This document shows, piece after piece, positions 51,837 through 60,690 of a stretch of 64,000 nucleotides of DNA. The stretch spans positions 682,001-746,000 of the forward strand of contig NZ_FODC01000003.1 of the NCBI RefSeq assembly GCF_900110275.1, read 5' to 3'. The position numbers and the translations under genes are program-made. The DNA comes from Duganella sp. CF517 (GTDB lineage: Bacteria > Pseudomonadota > Gammaproteobacteria > Burkholderiales > Burkholderiaceae_D). The notes beneath the pieces are model-generated. The model saw only the letters and a list, made by a program, of their open reading frames with translations, made no database searches and had not been told where the DNA came from. The stretch's first letter is position 1, and each line of letters begins with the position of its first letter.

Positions 51837-52743
51837 TCACGACTCCTGCAAGCGCCGAATGTCCCGCAGCGGCGGCGCGCCGAACAGCCGCGTGTACTCG
51901 CGGCTGAACTGGGAGGCGCTCTCATAGCCGACCCGCATGGCGGCGCTGCCGGCATCGATATCCTCGTTGAGCATCAGTTGCCGCGCATCCTGTAAGCGCA
52001 GCTGCTTCAGGTATTGCAGCGGGCTCATGCCCGCCACCTCGCGGAAATGCTGGCGGAAAGTGGACGGACTCATGTGCGCCTGCGTGGCCAGGTCGTCCAT
52101 CGGGAAATTCTTCGTGAAGTGCTGCTTCAACCAGGCGATCACCTTGGCGATCTGCTGGCTCGGCGAGCCGGCCATGACCAGCCGGCGCAACGTCGGCCCG
52201 TGTTCGCCCGTGAGCAGGCGCACGGCGATCTCCTGCTGGACCAGCGGCCCCACCAACGGCACCAGCGCCGGCTCGCGCAGCAGGCGCAGTAGCTGAATCA
52301 GCGCGCGCCGCAGGCCCGCATCGGGCGTGGCCACCGTCAGCCCCAGCGACGAGCCGCCCGGCGCCGGCGCCAGGAAATCCATGCTGGCGGCCACCTGCCC
52401 GATGACGCGCGCGTCGAGTTGCAGCCATAGGCCCAGATACGGTTCGTCCGGGCTGGCGCGCGTCACGTAGGTGACCACCGGCAGGTCGACCGAGGTCACC
52501 AACGTCTGTCCCGGCATGAAGTCGTGGATGTCGCTGCCAAGGGTCACACGCTTTTCACCCCGCACCGTCATGCCAAGCCCCATGCCGTAGATACAAGGCA
52601 TGGGGTCGGTCGCGGCGCTGCGCCGGTACAGCATCAGCTCCGGGACCGGGGTGGCGTAATCGCCATCGGTTTGGGCAATTTCACTGATCAGCTCGGCGAG
52701 ATCGCCCCCCCGCCAGTGCCGGTGTTTCAACTCCGAAATTCAT
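51837..52743 (-). pseudogene. AraC-family regulator, apparently frameshifted at a C7 tract near the start
   Basis: AraC_N cupin-like effector domain (about 30-185) and two C-terminal helix-turn-helix motifs (MDDLATQAHMSPSTFRQHF; SAAMRVGYESASQFSREYTR). The reading frame of the body (51837-52730) can start only at a TTG with no usable ribosome site. An ATG at 52741-52743 with GAGG five bases upstream gives MNFGVETPALAGG but is one frame off. Removing one base from the seven-C run (52705-52711) joins it to DLAELISEIA, a normal AraC start. Frameshift, phase variation or a sequencing error are all possible. It is divergent from a broken quinone reductase gene that it probably controlled. Confidence 0.7.
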
Positions 52744-52931
52744 CGCATCCTCGCGTTCAAGCCACAAGTCAGAGCGTAGCACGGCCTGCTGGCCGGAATT
52801 CCAGGCCGGATGGCGACTCGTCAAATCAGGCAAAAAGCCCATCGGATCCGGCAACCGGTTTTGGCCAACCCGGCGCCACAATGTCTGCACGCAACAACAA
52901 CTCGCCGCCACGGCCATCATCAGGATCGACA

Positions 52932-53570
52932 ATGAAAAAAGTACTCATTATCAACGCGCACCAGTTTTACGAAGGCTTCGCCCCCGGCAAGTTGAACCAC
53001 AAGATGGCCGGCGTCATCAAGGAGGAAATGACGCAACGCGGCTACGAGGTGATGGAAACCTCGATACAGGAAGGCTACGATATCGCCGCCGAGGTGCAAA
53101 AGCATGTCGATGCCGACCTGATCGTGCTGCAAACACCGGTCTACTAGTTCGGCACGCCGTGGATCTACAAGAAATATGTCGATGAGGTGTTCACCGCCGG
53201 TCTGGTGCAACAGAGTTTGCTGACCGACGATGGACGCACCCGTGACGACCCGAGCAAGCAATACGGCAGCGGCGGCAAAATGCAGGGAAAAAAATACATG
53301 CTGTCGCTAACGTGGAACGCGCCCGCCGCATCCTTCGGCGATCCCCGGCAGAGTCTGTTCGGGGGCCAATCGGTTGACGACGTCTTCGTCGGCAACACCG
53401 CCAACTACAAGTTCTGCGGCGCCGAGATCCTGCCCTCTTTCTCCTGCCACGATGTGGTGAAGCAGCCCGACGTCGAAGGAGACGTCGCGCGACTGCGCAG
53501 GCATCTCGCCGTACTCGGGTTAGACTACCATCTCCGATGCGGAAGCGCCGGTGATTCAACGGGGAGCTAA
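52932..53570 (+). pseudogene. MdaB-like NAD(P)H quinone reductase, broken by TAG
   Basis: Flavodoxin-fold reductase beginning MKKVLIINAHQFYEGFAPGKLNH. The frame is interrupted by TAG at 53145-53147, where relatives have Trp (...[18 protein letters not shown]), so a TGG to TAG change is likely. Downstream codons remain in frame and keep the family pattern ([30 protein letters not shown]). The natural stop near 53520 is lost and the frame runs on about 15-20 codons into the next remnant. The enzyme would have reduced quinones with NADPH. Confidence 0.85.
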
Positions 53571-53732
53571 CCGCGCCGCGCTGCTGGCCGGCTGCCTGGC
53601 CGAAGGCGACCCGCTGGAGCGCACCGTCAACAGCCACATCACAAACTGCGCCGCAAGCTCGAGGACGCGGGTGTCGCCGGCATGCCGTTCAGCTTGCGCG
53701 GCGTAGGCTACCGCATGGTGAAGCCGACATGA
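53571..53732 (+). pseudogene. Remnant of an OmpR-family response regulator (C-terminus only)
   Basis: Translated in pieces: LLAGCLAEGDPLERTVNSHI, then after a one-base frame change near 53642 KLRRKLEDAGVAGMP followed by SLRGVGYRMVKPT and a stop at 53730-53732. This is the end of a winged-helix DNA-binding domain (pattern ERTVDSHI-KLRRKL-RGVGYR). The receiver domain is missing; the fragment is joined directly to the mdaB remnant. The stop overlaps the start of the kinase remnant (ATGA), as in intact two-component operons. Confidence 0.8.
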
Positions 53733-54163
53733 TGCGCGAATTAGGTCTCAGCCGACAGATCCTGTGGTCGATGGGCACCGTGGGCGTCGGCATGGCGGTG
53801 GCGGTGATGGTCAGCCTGTACATTTTTTACACGCTGTCGATCCTGTTCTATCCCGAATCAGGCTTGGCGCCGCGGAGACCCCTGCGGCTGGAGCGCACCG
53901 CGAACGAGCTGGTCACGTTGACCGCCGCCATCGCCCACGAGCTGCACACGCCCGTCACGATCCTGCGCATGCGCCTGCAAGGGCTGGCCGAAGGCGTGTT
54001 AGCGCCCGACGAGGCGCAGTTCCACAGCCTGCTGCGCGCCAGCGGCCTGGGATTGGCGGCGGCGGGGCCTTCGCGCAAGTGCACGGCGGCCGCGCCGGCT
54101 ACCGCCGCGCCGATAGCAGCGGCGCCATCTTCAGCATCGCCCTCCGATGTCACGTCACGCTGA
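53729..54163 (+). pseudogene. Remnant of a sensor histidine kinase with internal deletion
   Basis: The first ~95 residues are a kinase N-terminus: membrane segment (MGTVGVGMAVAVMVSLYIFY) and H box IAHELHTPVTILRMRLQG. Near residue 110 the sequence jumps to the ATPase G2 box (ASGLGLA) and, in another frame, to the kinase C-terminus (AFAQVHGGRAGYRRADSSGAIFSIAL, shown as two parts around RADSS). The periplasmic loop, most of DHp and the ATP site are deleted. With the regulator and mdaB remnants it recalls the mdaB-qseBC neighbourhood of enterobacteria. Confidence 0.75.
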
Positions 54164-54170
54164 ATGAATC

Positions 54171-54271
54171 TAAAACACGTAAGGCGGATTAGCGTAGCGT
54201 AATCGGCCATGCATGCTCGCTCGGCGGCGCAACCATGGCCGATTATGGTGTTCCGCCTAATCCTCCCTAGT
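54171..54271. repeat. BIME-like palindromic repeat, copy C
   Basis: Same family and orientation as copy A (GCGGATTAGCGTAGCGTAAT ... GTTCCGCCTAATC). More diverged at its right end (CCTCCCTAG). Followed at 54276-54299 by a separate 8-bp hairpin CCCGGGAT/ATCCCGGG. It closes the decayed locus. Confidence 0.75.
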
Positions 54272-54365
54272 TTCTCCCGGGATATTCGCCGATCCCGGGT
54301 CAATCGAATTTCACTCCGTCCTGGAACGAGCTTCAGTTGTGAAGGCGCGCAGAACGATGAAATAA

Positions 54366-54394
54366 TTGACTTATGATTCAACATTAATTAAGTA
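54366..54394 (+). promoter_or_regulatory. Possible sigma70 promoter of the large-gene operon
   Basis: TTGACT, 17 bases, TAAGTA in AT-rich DNA. The next supported gene start is 405 bases away, which would give a long 5' leader; the weakly supported small ORF at 54572 lies within it. Confidence 0.35.
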
Positions 54395-54571
54395 ATAATT
54401 TCAATTGCTTCTTGTAACTTGAATGACAAAAATAAATTAATCGGCAGCAACTGTAAGCAATATGCCGCTAGTAGCATAAATGCCACACAAAGAAAAATTT
54501 TTGGAAATTCCCGAAAAAATCATATTATTATAAAAATATAAATTCCAAAAATTTCAACTAGGGTTCTAATC

Positions 54572-54706
54572 ATGCATTGGTTATCCAACCATGGCGCTTA
54601 TCCCGACACGTCCATTCAAAATGGTGATTCGTCAAAAACCGGACGGATCCGCATCACTGGCCGCTTTCAGCGACACCGAGCCTGGACCAAGAGCCACCGC
54701 ATTTAG
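54572..54706 (+). CDS. Possible 44-residue small protein
   Basis: ATG with AGGG eight bases upstream, product beginning MHWLSNHGAYPDTSIQNGD and ending in a basic tail (RIRITGRFQRHRAWTKSHRI). Its base composition is higher in GC than the flanks, unlike random AT-rich DNA. No family recognised. Support is weak. Confidence 0.2.
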   Translation: MHWLSNHGAYPDTSIQNGDSSKTGRIRITGRFQRHRAWTKSHRI

Positions 54707-54798
54707 CTTAATTAATTAATTTACAAATAGAATTCCGCTGCGCTCGCGATTTCAATCGCGGGCCGGTGCACGCCGCCTGCGATTATACGGGAGATATA

Positions 54799-57291
54799 AT
54801 GACGTCCAAAATCATGGCAGTCTTATCAGAATCTGTTATTGACCTATTTCCGGATCAGGGATTGACCGTTGAAAATGACGTGATGAAGGATTTGGCGCTG
54901 TCGGGGCCGGACTTTATTATCCGCTTCGCGCAGCAATCATTCACCGGGGAAGCGATAGCCTTGAACGCGGTGCTGGATCTGTCGCCGATTTCCGCATTGC
55001 GCATCGCGCTTCCAAGCTTGCAAGCCTCGGTGGTGTTGCATCAACATCTGGATGGTTACCTGCTCCGCGATTTGGGGCTGTTGAGCGCACGGATAGAAGA
55101 GACGAAGCTGTTCGATTCGCTGTCGCTCGCCGCCGGCACGGCCACCCTCACGCTCGGGCTGGCCCCTTGGCGGCTGGCGCTGGTCGCCAAGGATGGACAA
55201 CCAGTGGGGCGCATCGCGCTCCCGGGAACCGCCGGGATCGCCTTCGACATCAACGAACTGGCACTCGACGCATCCGGCATCGCGTTGTGCGCCGCGACGC
55301 TGGTGCCGGGTCCGGCCAGCATCGGCGCGTTGTCGCTGCACGTCAGCGAAGGCACGTTGGCGGTGCGCGGCACCCGGGTCGAGGCGCGGCTCAAAGCCCG
55401 CTTTGAGCTGGAGGACTTCGCCGGCGCCAGCATCGACCTGCAATTGAACGTCTCCGGCGATATGTCCAACGGACCCTGGACGATCAGCGGCCAAAGCCAC
55501 ATCGGCAGCAACGCGCCGTGGCGCGATCCCAGCGGCCTGCTGACGTTCGACCAGATGACGGCCACAGTCGACTTCGCCGCCGCCGACGCGGGCTATACGT
55601 CGACGGTGCGCATCGGCGGGCGCGTCACGTTTGCCCCGCGCAGCTTGCCGGCCAGCGTGGAAGCCTGGTTCGGCCGGCTGTTCAGCGGGCTCACAGTCAC
55701 CTTCGCCGACGTCACCCTGCAGACCGGCAATGTGGACTTGCCCTCTTTCACGTTCGCACCGCCGGAGGCGATGCGCCTGAAGGCGCTGGAGATTTTTCAG
55801 CTGAACGTGCCGTCACTGGCCTTCGGCAAGGGATACGTCACGCTCAAGGACACCAACATCCGGCTAGCCGAAGCGGGCGCAGTCCTGAGCGGGACGATCG
55901 GCGACCTTAAAATCCTGCTCGACGCCGGCCCGAGACTGGAGCTGAGCAAAGGCAAAATGGCCATCGACATCGAACTGGCCACGCCGGGCGGCTTCAAGGG
56001 CCAGGCGCGGCTGTGCGACATCTCCACCCCCGACTTCCAGGCGATCCGGGGAGAGGGCCGGATTTCCTCGCCGGCGCTGGCGCCGGTCGAAGCCACCTTC
56101 ACCATCGGCAGTTCGCGCCGGGTCGACGGCAAGACCTGGCGTCCGGTGGTCTCGATCATGGTCAGCGAGGACGACGTCAACATCCCCCTGTTCCCCGGCG
56201 TGGTGATCACCCGCATCGAACTGGGCGCCGGCATCAACCGCCATGTCGCCGGCGTGACCAAGCTCTCGCTGCAACAGGCGCAACAACGTTTGCGCGACGG
56301 CCTGCCCGACGTCTTCAAGCAGGAAAGCTGGGAAGACCACGAGACCGCGCTGACGATGGTGGCGCGCCTGTTCGTCGAATCGTCGCAGACCACCGGCGCC
56401 GCCACGCCATCGCTGTACGTCGCCGACATGACGCTGCTGATGACGTCGGAGTTCCAGTTCGCCGCGTTCGGCAAGCTATGGTTCTACACCAGCAGGGGCG
56501 ATGCCAGAACCGCGCCGTTCCAGCAGTGTCCGTCCGCCGTCGGGCTGGCCATGTTCGACGGCCAGCAGCCGTCGCTGCGCGTGGTGGCGATGACGCACCC
56601 GGACGGCCGCTCCACCCTCACCGACAAGATTCCGGCGGCCCAGTTGCTCGGCATGCGCATCCCCCGCGCCCAACTGGCGTTCGAGGCCACGCCGGCGGGC
56701 ATGGCGCTGGTGCTGGGACCGGTGGAGGTCGGCACCACCCTGGAACCCCTGCAGGTGGCCGGCTCGACGCTGTTCGCGTTGCGCTCGGCCGGCGGCCGGG
56801 TGTACGCGATCTCGCGCTCGTCGCTGTCGGCCAGCTTCAGCGCCTCGACCCGCACGCTCAGCGTCGGTCCCGCCTCGCTCAGCGGCAGCATCAACGCCGG
56901 CTTCGCCGCCACGCTGGGGCTGCTGGGACATTACGCCAACGACACGCTGACGATCTACGGCGTCGCCCATGCCAGCTGCTGGATCGAACTGTCCCTGCAT
57001 GTGCGGATCGGCTTTAGCATCCGCATCCGCGCCGGCTTCGTGCGCATCACCATTTCCTGGCACCAGGACTGGGATTTCAACCTGCGCATGCATGTTGATC
57101 TCGATCTCGAAGTGACGCTGACCAGCGACGGCGGCATCGGCATCGACGGCCGCGCCAGGATCGAAGTCAACGTGCTGGGCATCGGCGCGGCGCTGTCGCT
57201 GCAGATCGCCGCCAACGACCAGCTGGTCCGCGACGGCCGCGCCATGTACGCCACCATCAACCAGGACGTCAACCAATTGCTCGGAGCTTAA
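54799..57291 (+). CDS. Large protein of unknown function, first of three (LgA)
   Basis: 830 residues, no signal peptide and no clear membrane helix. The sequence is a long series of alternating hydrophobic/polar strands with little helix (e.g. LSLHVSEGTLAVRGTRVEAR, then IDLQLNVSGDMSNGPWTISG), which suggests an elongated beta-rich or beta-groove fold. A conserved-looking end combines aromatic and alternating residues (RITISWHQDWDFNLRMHVDL). I do not recognise the family; a resemblance to DUF6603-like or AsmA/TamB-like repetitive beta proteins is only an impression. GGGAG precedes the ATG at 54799; an upstream in-frame ATG lacks one. The stop codon is immediately followed by the next ATG. GC-rich like the genome, unlike its AT-rich leader. 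Confidence 0.8.
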   Translation: MTSKIMAVLSESVIDLFPDQGLTVENDVMKDLALSGPDFIIRFAQQSFTGEAIALNAVLDLSPISALRIALPSLQASVVLHQHLDGYLLRDLGLLSARIEETKLFDSLSLAAGTATLTLGLAPWRLALVAKDGQPVGRIALPGTAGIAFDINELALDASGIALCAATLVPGPASIGALSLHVSEGTLAVRGTRVEARLKARFELEDFAGASIDLQLNVSGDMSNGPWTISGQSHIGSNAPWRDPSGLLTFDQMTATVDFAAADAGYTSTVRIGGRVTFAPRSLPASVEAWFGRLFSGLTVTFADVTLQTGNVDLPSFTFAPPEAMRLKALEIFQLNVPSLAFGKGYVTLKDTNIRLAEAGAVLSGTIGDLKILLDAGPRLELSKGKMAIDIELATPGGFKGQARLCDISTPDFQAIRGEGRISSPALAPVEATFTIGSSRRVDGKTWRPVVSIMVSEDDVNIPLFPGVVITRIELGAGINRHVAGVTKLSLQQAQQRLRDGLPDVFKQESWEDHETALTMVARLFVESSQTTGAATPSLYVADMTLLMTSEFQFAAFGKLWFYTSRGDARTAPFQQCPSAVGLAMFDGQQPSLRVVAMTHPDGRSTLTDKIPAAQLLGMRIPRAQLAFEATPAGMALVLGPVEVGTTLEPLQVAGSTLFALRSAGGRVYAISRSSLSASFSASTRTLSVGPASLSGSINAGFAATLGLLGHYANDTLTIYGVAHASCWIELSLHVRIGFSIRIRAGFVRITISWHQDWDFNLRMHVDLDLEVTLTSDGGIGIDGRARIEVNVLGIGAALSLQIAANDQLVRDGRAMYATINQDVNQLLGA

Positions 57292-60200
57292 ATGGCAGAC
57301 CTCTACTATTTCAAGAAGATCACCCAGAGCCAGTGGCTGGGCCTGCGCCTGCCGCGCGACCTGCGGCTGGACGTCGGCGACGACGGCGCGGTCAAGGTTG
57401 CCGCGCCGTGGCGCTTCGAGCCGCTCTCGCCGCTGCCCGGATGGGCCGGCCAGGCGCGCGTGCTCACGCTGCGCGGCGCCGACGGCAGCGCCGAGCCGGG
57501 ATTGGCGCCGATAGCGGCCGGCGACGCCGCCTGGCAACCGTTCCGGGGCAGCCGCTCGGTACTGGGGGCCTTGCCGGCCAGCGACGAGATCGCCGCCTTG
57601 GGCGATGCGATGGAGCAGGCGTCGCTCAGTCCGGTGCTGCCGCTGCGACTGTACCAGGCCTACCGCGACTACCAGGGCGATGCCGGCGCCCCCGCCTACG
57701 ACGACGAGCGCGTGTTGCTCACGCTGATGCAAGCGGTCGGCGGCACCGCCGCCAACCAGCCAGTCGAGGCCTACGCCGAGCTGCTGTTCATCGTCGATTC
57801 GGCGGCCGGCCCCGGCCCGGCGCCGGGGCCGGAAATCGACGCCGGCGCGGGCCCGGTCGGCCAGCTGCGCCTGGTGGCGAGCCAGGCCGAATCGGGCGTG
57901 GTGCTGCAACTGGCGCATGGCGCGGGCACCCTGACCAACGGCGGCATCGTCGCCGCGATCAACGCCGGCGCCGGCCAGCCGGGCTCGACGTTCGCGCCGT
58001 TCTATCGCTGGTATCGCACGCTCGGGGTCGCCGAGCGCCGATCCGGCGAGTCCGGCGCGGTGCTGATTCCGGCCGAGGCGCCGCGCCCCGCCGCCGGCGC
58101 CTCGGCCGACTTCGCCGCCTGGGCGGATCGCCCGTTCAGCCTGGCGGACCGCCTGGGGCCGCGGCAACTGATCGGCGAACTGCTCAACTACGAGGTCAAG
58201 CTGTTCAACGCCCACGGCCGCTGCACGCACAGCGGCCGCGTCATGCTGAAGCGACAGCGACTGGGCCCGGTGGCGCCGCCGTTGCGGGCGCGCGCCGAGC
58301 TGCTGGCGCCGGCGGACAACGGTTCGACCGCCATCTGCACGGTGGCGTTCGATATCGCCGCCGACGAGGCCGAGCCGGGCACGCTGAAAGCGGTGCTCTA
58401 CCGCCAGGATTATGCGGTCGTGCCGACCGGCTTCTACGGCGACGACGACGATGGCGCGCTGGTGGTGGCCCGCTCGCTGAACCAGGCCGGCGACGGCGGG
58501 CTGGCCGGCGGCGTGCAGTTTCTCAACGATGTGCAGGCCGGCGGCGAGGAGATGCCGAACCTGTCGAACCATAACCTGGTCGAAGTGGATGCCTATCCGA
58601 TCGCGCCGGCGCCCGCGGCGGCGCGGACGGACCGGGAGACCGACGGGACCAATGGCCCCGGCTGGCAAATCAGCATGCCACTGGAGCTCGAATCCGGCCG
58701 CGCCACCCAGCTGTTTCTGGCCCTGCGGCGCGACGCGGTAGGGGTGTCCGCCGTGCCGGAGTCGCCGGTGGCGCTGGCGCAGCACGTCACCGGCCTCACG
58801 TTGGACAACCTGCTGATGGTGCCGCACTTCGAACGGTTCTGGGGAGCGCCGCCGGCGGCCGAATGGCTCGGCGAGGGGCGCGCCCGCGTGATGGAGGTCG
58901 AAGGCGATCCGGCCAGGCCGGCGGCGGTCCGCGTGGTGGTGCAGCACGCCAACGCCGACAACCGCACGCTGATCGGCGGCTACCGGCTGTGGCTGCGCGA
59001 TGTGGCCGCCCCCGGCGACGACACCCCGTTCGAGGCGGTGGCCATGGTGCAGGCGGTGCCGCGGCTGGTGAAGGTTTATGCGCCGATCGAAGGCGGCCGC
59101 CAATGGGCGTTCGCGCGGCCGGCCGCCGGTGCCGGGCCCGGGGACGCGTTCGACCCGGCGCCGCCGGACGCGCCGCCGGCCGGCTACACCCCGCTCAGCG
59201 AGCCGGCGGCGCCGGCCGAACCGAAGGCGGACCAGCGGACCAGCGCGGCCTCGGCCGCCAAGGCGCTGCAACAGGCGATGGACGCCCCCGGCGACGCCCC
59301 CCTGTTGCTGCAGGCGGTGCGCAAGTTGCAGCGGGCCGACTGCGCGCGCGAAGTGTTGCTGTCGGTCGCCACCCGGCGCGCGATGGAGCGGGCGTTGCGG
59401 CCGCCGCCCGGCAACTGGCTGTTTTTCCGCGACCAGAACGGCAACCTGCTGGGCCGCGCGCTGCAATTCTGGCTGCCGGCGGGCGTCGCGCCCCACGCGG
59501 CGTTGCGCTCGATGTACCAACTGGCCGAGCCGCCCAGCGCCCAGGACACGGTCGCGCTCGACGACTTCGGCCGCGTGGCCTGGACCTGGAACGGCCTGGC
59601 CGACCTGTGGCGCCACGAACTGGAATGGCTGGTCGAGGCGGTGCCGCGCTACGCGCCTATCAACCGGCAGCGCGCCGCGCTCGGCCCCGATGCCAATGGC
59701 GAGGCGATGGCGGTGCGCCAGGCCGCGCCCGCGCTGTGGCATCGCCTGGTGGTGCAACGGCGCTTGCCGTTCAACGCGCATTTCGCGCTGTCCCAGGTGC
59801 TCGACGCCAAGGACGACGCCTTTGTCATCGCGCTCGACGCGCCGCGGGAGTTCCGCCAGGCGCTGCACAACACGGTGGCGCGCACGCGCCAGGGCGTGCT
59901 GCGCATGCATCCCTCGCCGGCCACCACCCGGTTCCTGTACGGCGACGCCTATGACGGCGCCACGCCGGAGCTGTTGGGCGCCTGGCTAGGCGAGCCGCCG
60001 CCCGCCCCGGCCCCGGACGACAAGCCGGAGGCGCCGACGATGACGTTCGGCGACGCCAGGCAGGACCAGGCCGGCATATATGGCGAACTGCTGTACGACG
60101 AGCCGCCCTGCATGGAACTGTCGGTGGAGGTCGGTGCCAGCGCCGACGACATGCATGCGGCCGCGCCGGCCGGTATCAGGTCGCTACGGCGGCACGGCGT

Positions 60201-60690
60201 GGCCGTCGGCCCGGCCTTCAATCGCTTGCCGATCAAGCGCTCGAAGCAGGACAACACCCTCCATGTCGATATTCCGCTGGCCAGGCTCGGCTGGAGCTAC
60301 AGCGGCCACGGCGGCGGCCGCATCGGCCCGCACATCCCGGCCGCCGCGCTGGAAGGCTTCCGCGACCGCGCGCTGCTGGATCTCCCCGACCCCGACGCGG
60401 AACTGGTGCTGCTGTTCGAGTTCGACAAGCCGGCGCGGCCCGTGGCCCGCTTCCGCGGCAGCGCGCTCAAGGGATCGGACTTCGACACGCAGGCCGGCTT
60501 GCCGGCGTTCCAGCAGATCGCGTGGGGCACGGTCAGCGCATGGGACAAGTTGACGCCCAGCCTGGCCGGCGGCCACCTGCGCCTCAGCATGGCCATGGAT
60601 ATCAACGCCAGGGAGCCGCAGCGCATCATCGCCTGCTGGCGCCGTCAAGGCATGGCATTTCCCCCCATCACCCAGGAGTCGATAGCATGA
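57292..60690 (+). CDS. Large protein of unknown function, second of three (LgB)
   Basis: 1132 residues, beginning MADLYYFKKITQSQWLGLRL right after the stop of the first gene, with GGAG as ribosome site inside that gene. No signal peptide, membrane segment or known motif. Two Pro/Ala/Gly-rich linkers (about 620-650 and 905-920) divide it into three parts; a middle helical stretch (about 650-700) precedes LRPPPGNWLFFRDQNGNLLG. The C-terminal part (SYSGHGGGRIGPHIPAAALEG) is again beta-like. Contains many acidic residues. Function unknown; length and linkers suggest a scaffold or multi-domain assembly protein. Confidence 0.8.
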   Translation: MADLYYFKKITQSQWLGLRLPRDLRLDVGDDGAVKVAAPWRFEPLSPLPGWAGQARVLTLRGADGSAEPGLAPIAAGDAAWQPFRGSRSVLGALPASDEIAALGDAMEQASLSPVLPLRLYQAYRDYQGDAGAPAYDDERVLLTLMQAVGGTAANQPVEAYAELLFIVDSAAGPGPAPGPEIDAGAGPVGQLRLVASQAESGVVLQLAHGAGTLTNGGIVAAINAGAGQPGSTFAPFYRWYRTLGVAERRSGESGAVLIPAEAPRPAAGASADFAAWADRPFSLADRLGPRQLIGELLNYEVKLFNAHGRCTHSGRVMLKRQRLGPVAPPLRARAELLAPADNGSTAICTVAFDIAADEAEPGTLKAVLYRQDYAVVPTGFYGDDDDGALVVARSLNQAGDGGLAGGVQFLNDVQAGGEEMPNLSNHNLVEVDAYPIAPAPAAARTDRETDGTNGPGWQISMPLELESGRATQLFLALRRDAVGVSAVPESPVALAQHVTGLTLDNLLMVPHFERFWGAPPAAEWLGEGRARVMEVEGDPARPAAVRVVVQHANADNRTLIGGYRLWLRDVAAPGDDTPFEAVAMVQAVPRLVKVYAPIEGGRQWAFARPAAGAGPGDAFDPAPPDAPPAGYTPLSEPAAPAEPKADQRTSAASAAKALQQAMDAPGDAPLLLQAVRKLQRADCAREVLLSVATRRAMERALRPPPGNWLFFRDQNGNLLGRALQFWLPAGVAPHAALRSMYQLAEPPSAQDTVALDDFGRVAWTWNGLADLWRHELEWLVEAVPRYAPINRQRAALGPDANGEAMAVRQAAPALWHRLVVQRRLPFNAHFALSQVLDAKDDAFVIALDAPREFRQALHNTVARTRQGVLRMHPSPATTRFLYGDAYDGATPELLGAWLGEPPPAPAPDDKPEAPTMTFGDARQDQAGIYGELLYDEPPCMELSVEVGASADDMHAAAPAGIRSLRRHGVAVGPAFNRLPIKRSKQDNTLHVDIPLARLGWSYSGHGGGRIGPHIPAAALEGFRDRALLDLPDPDAELVLLFEFDKPARPVARFRGSALKGSDFDTQAGLPAFQQIAWGTVSAWDKLTPSLAGGHLRLSMAMDINAREPQRIIACWRRQGMAFPPITQESIA

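Larger units (their letters stand above)
54300..54798. other. AT-rich leader region in front of the large-gene operon
   Basis: About 54355-54735 is strikingly AT-rich against a GC-rich genome. It holds a promoter-like TTGACT-N17-TAAGTA (54366-54394), a 12-bp perfect inverted repeat (54495-54506 / 54543-54554), runs of TTAATTAA, and just before the first gene a 7-2-7 palindrome CGCGATTtcAATCGCG (54745-54760) that may be an operator. Such islands are typical of xenogeneic-silencer (H-NS/MvaT-like) targets and of acquired DNA. Confidence 0.6.

Noticed and set aside
56476..59910. 1144-codon antisense frame across the large-gene operon
   Set aside because: Arg/Gln/Val-rich shadow crossing the border of two coupled genes; no start signal.
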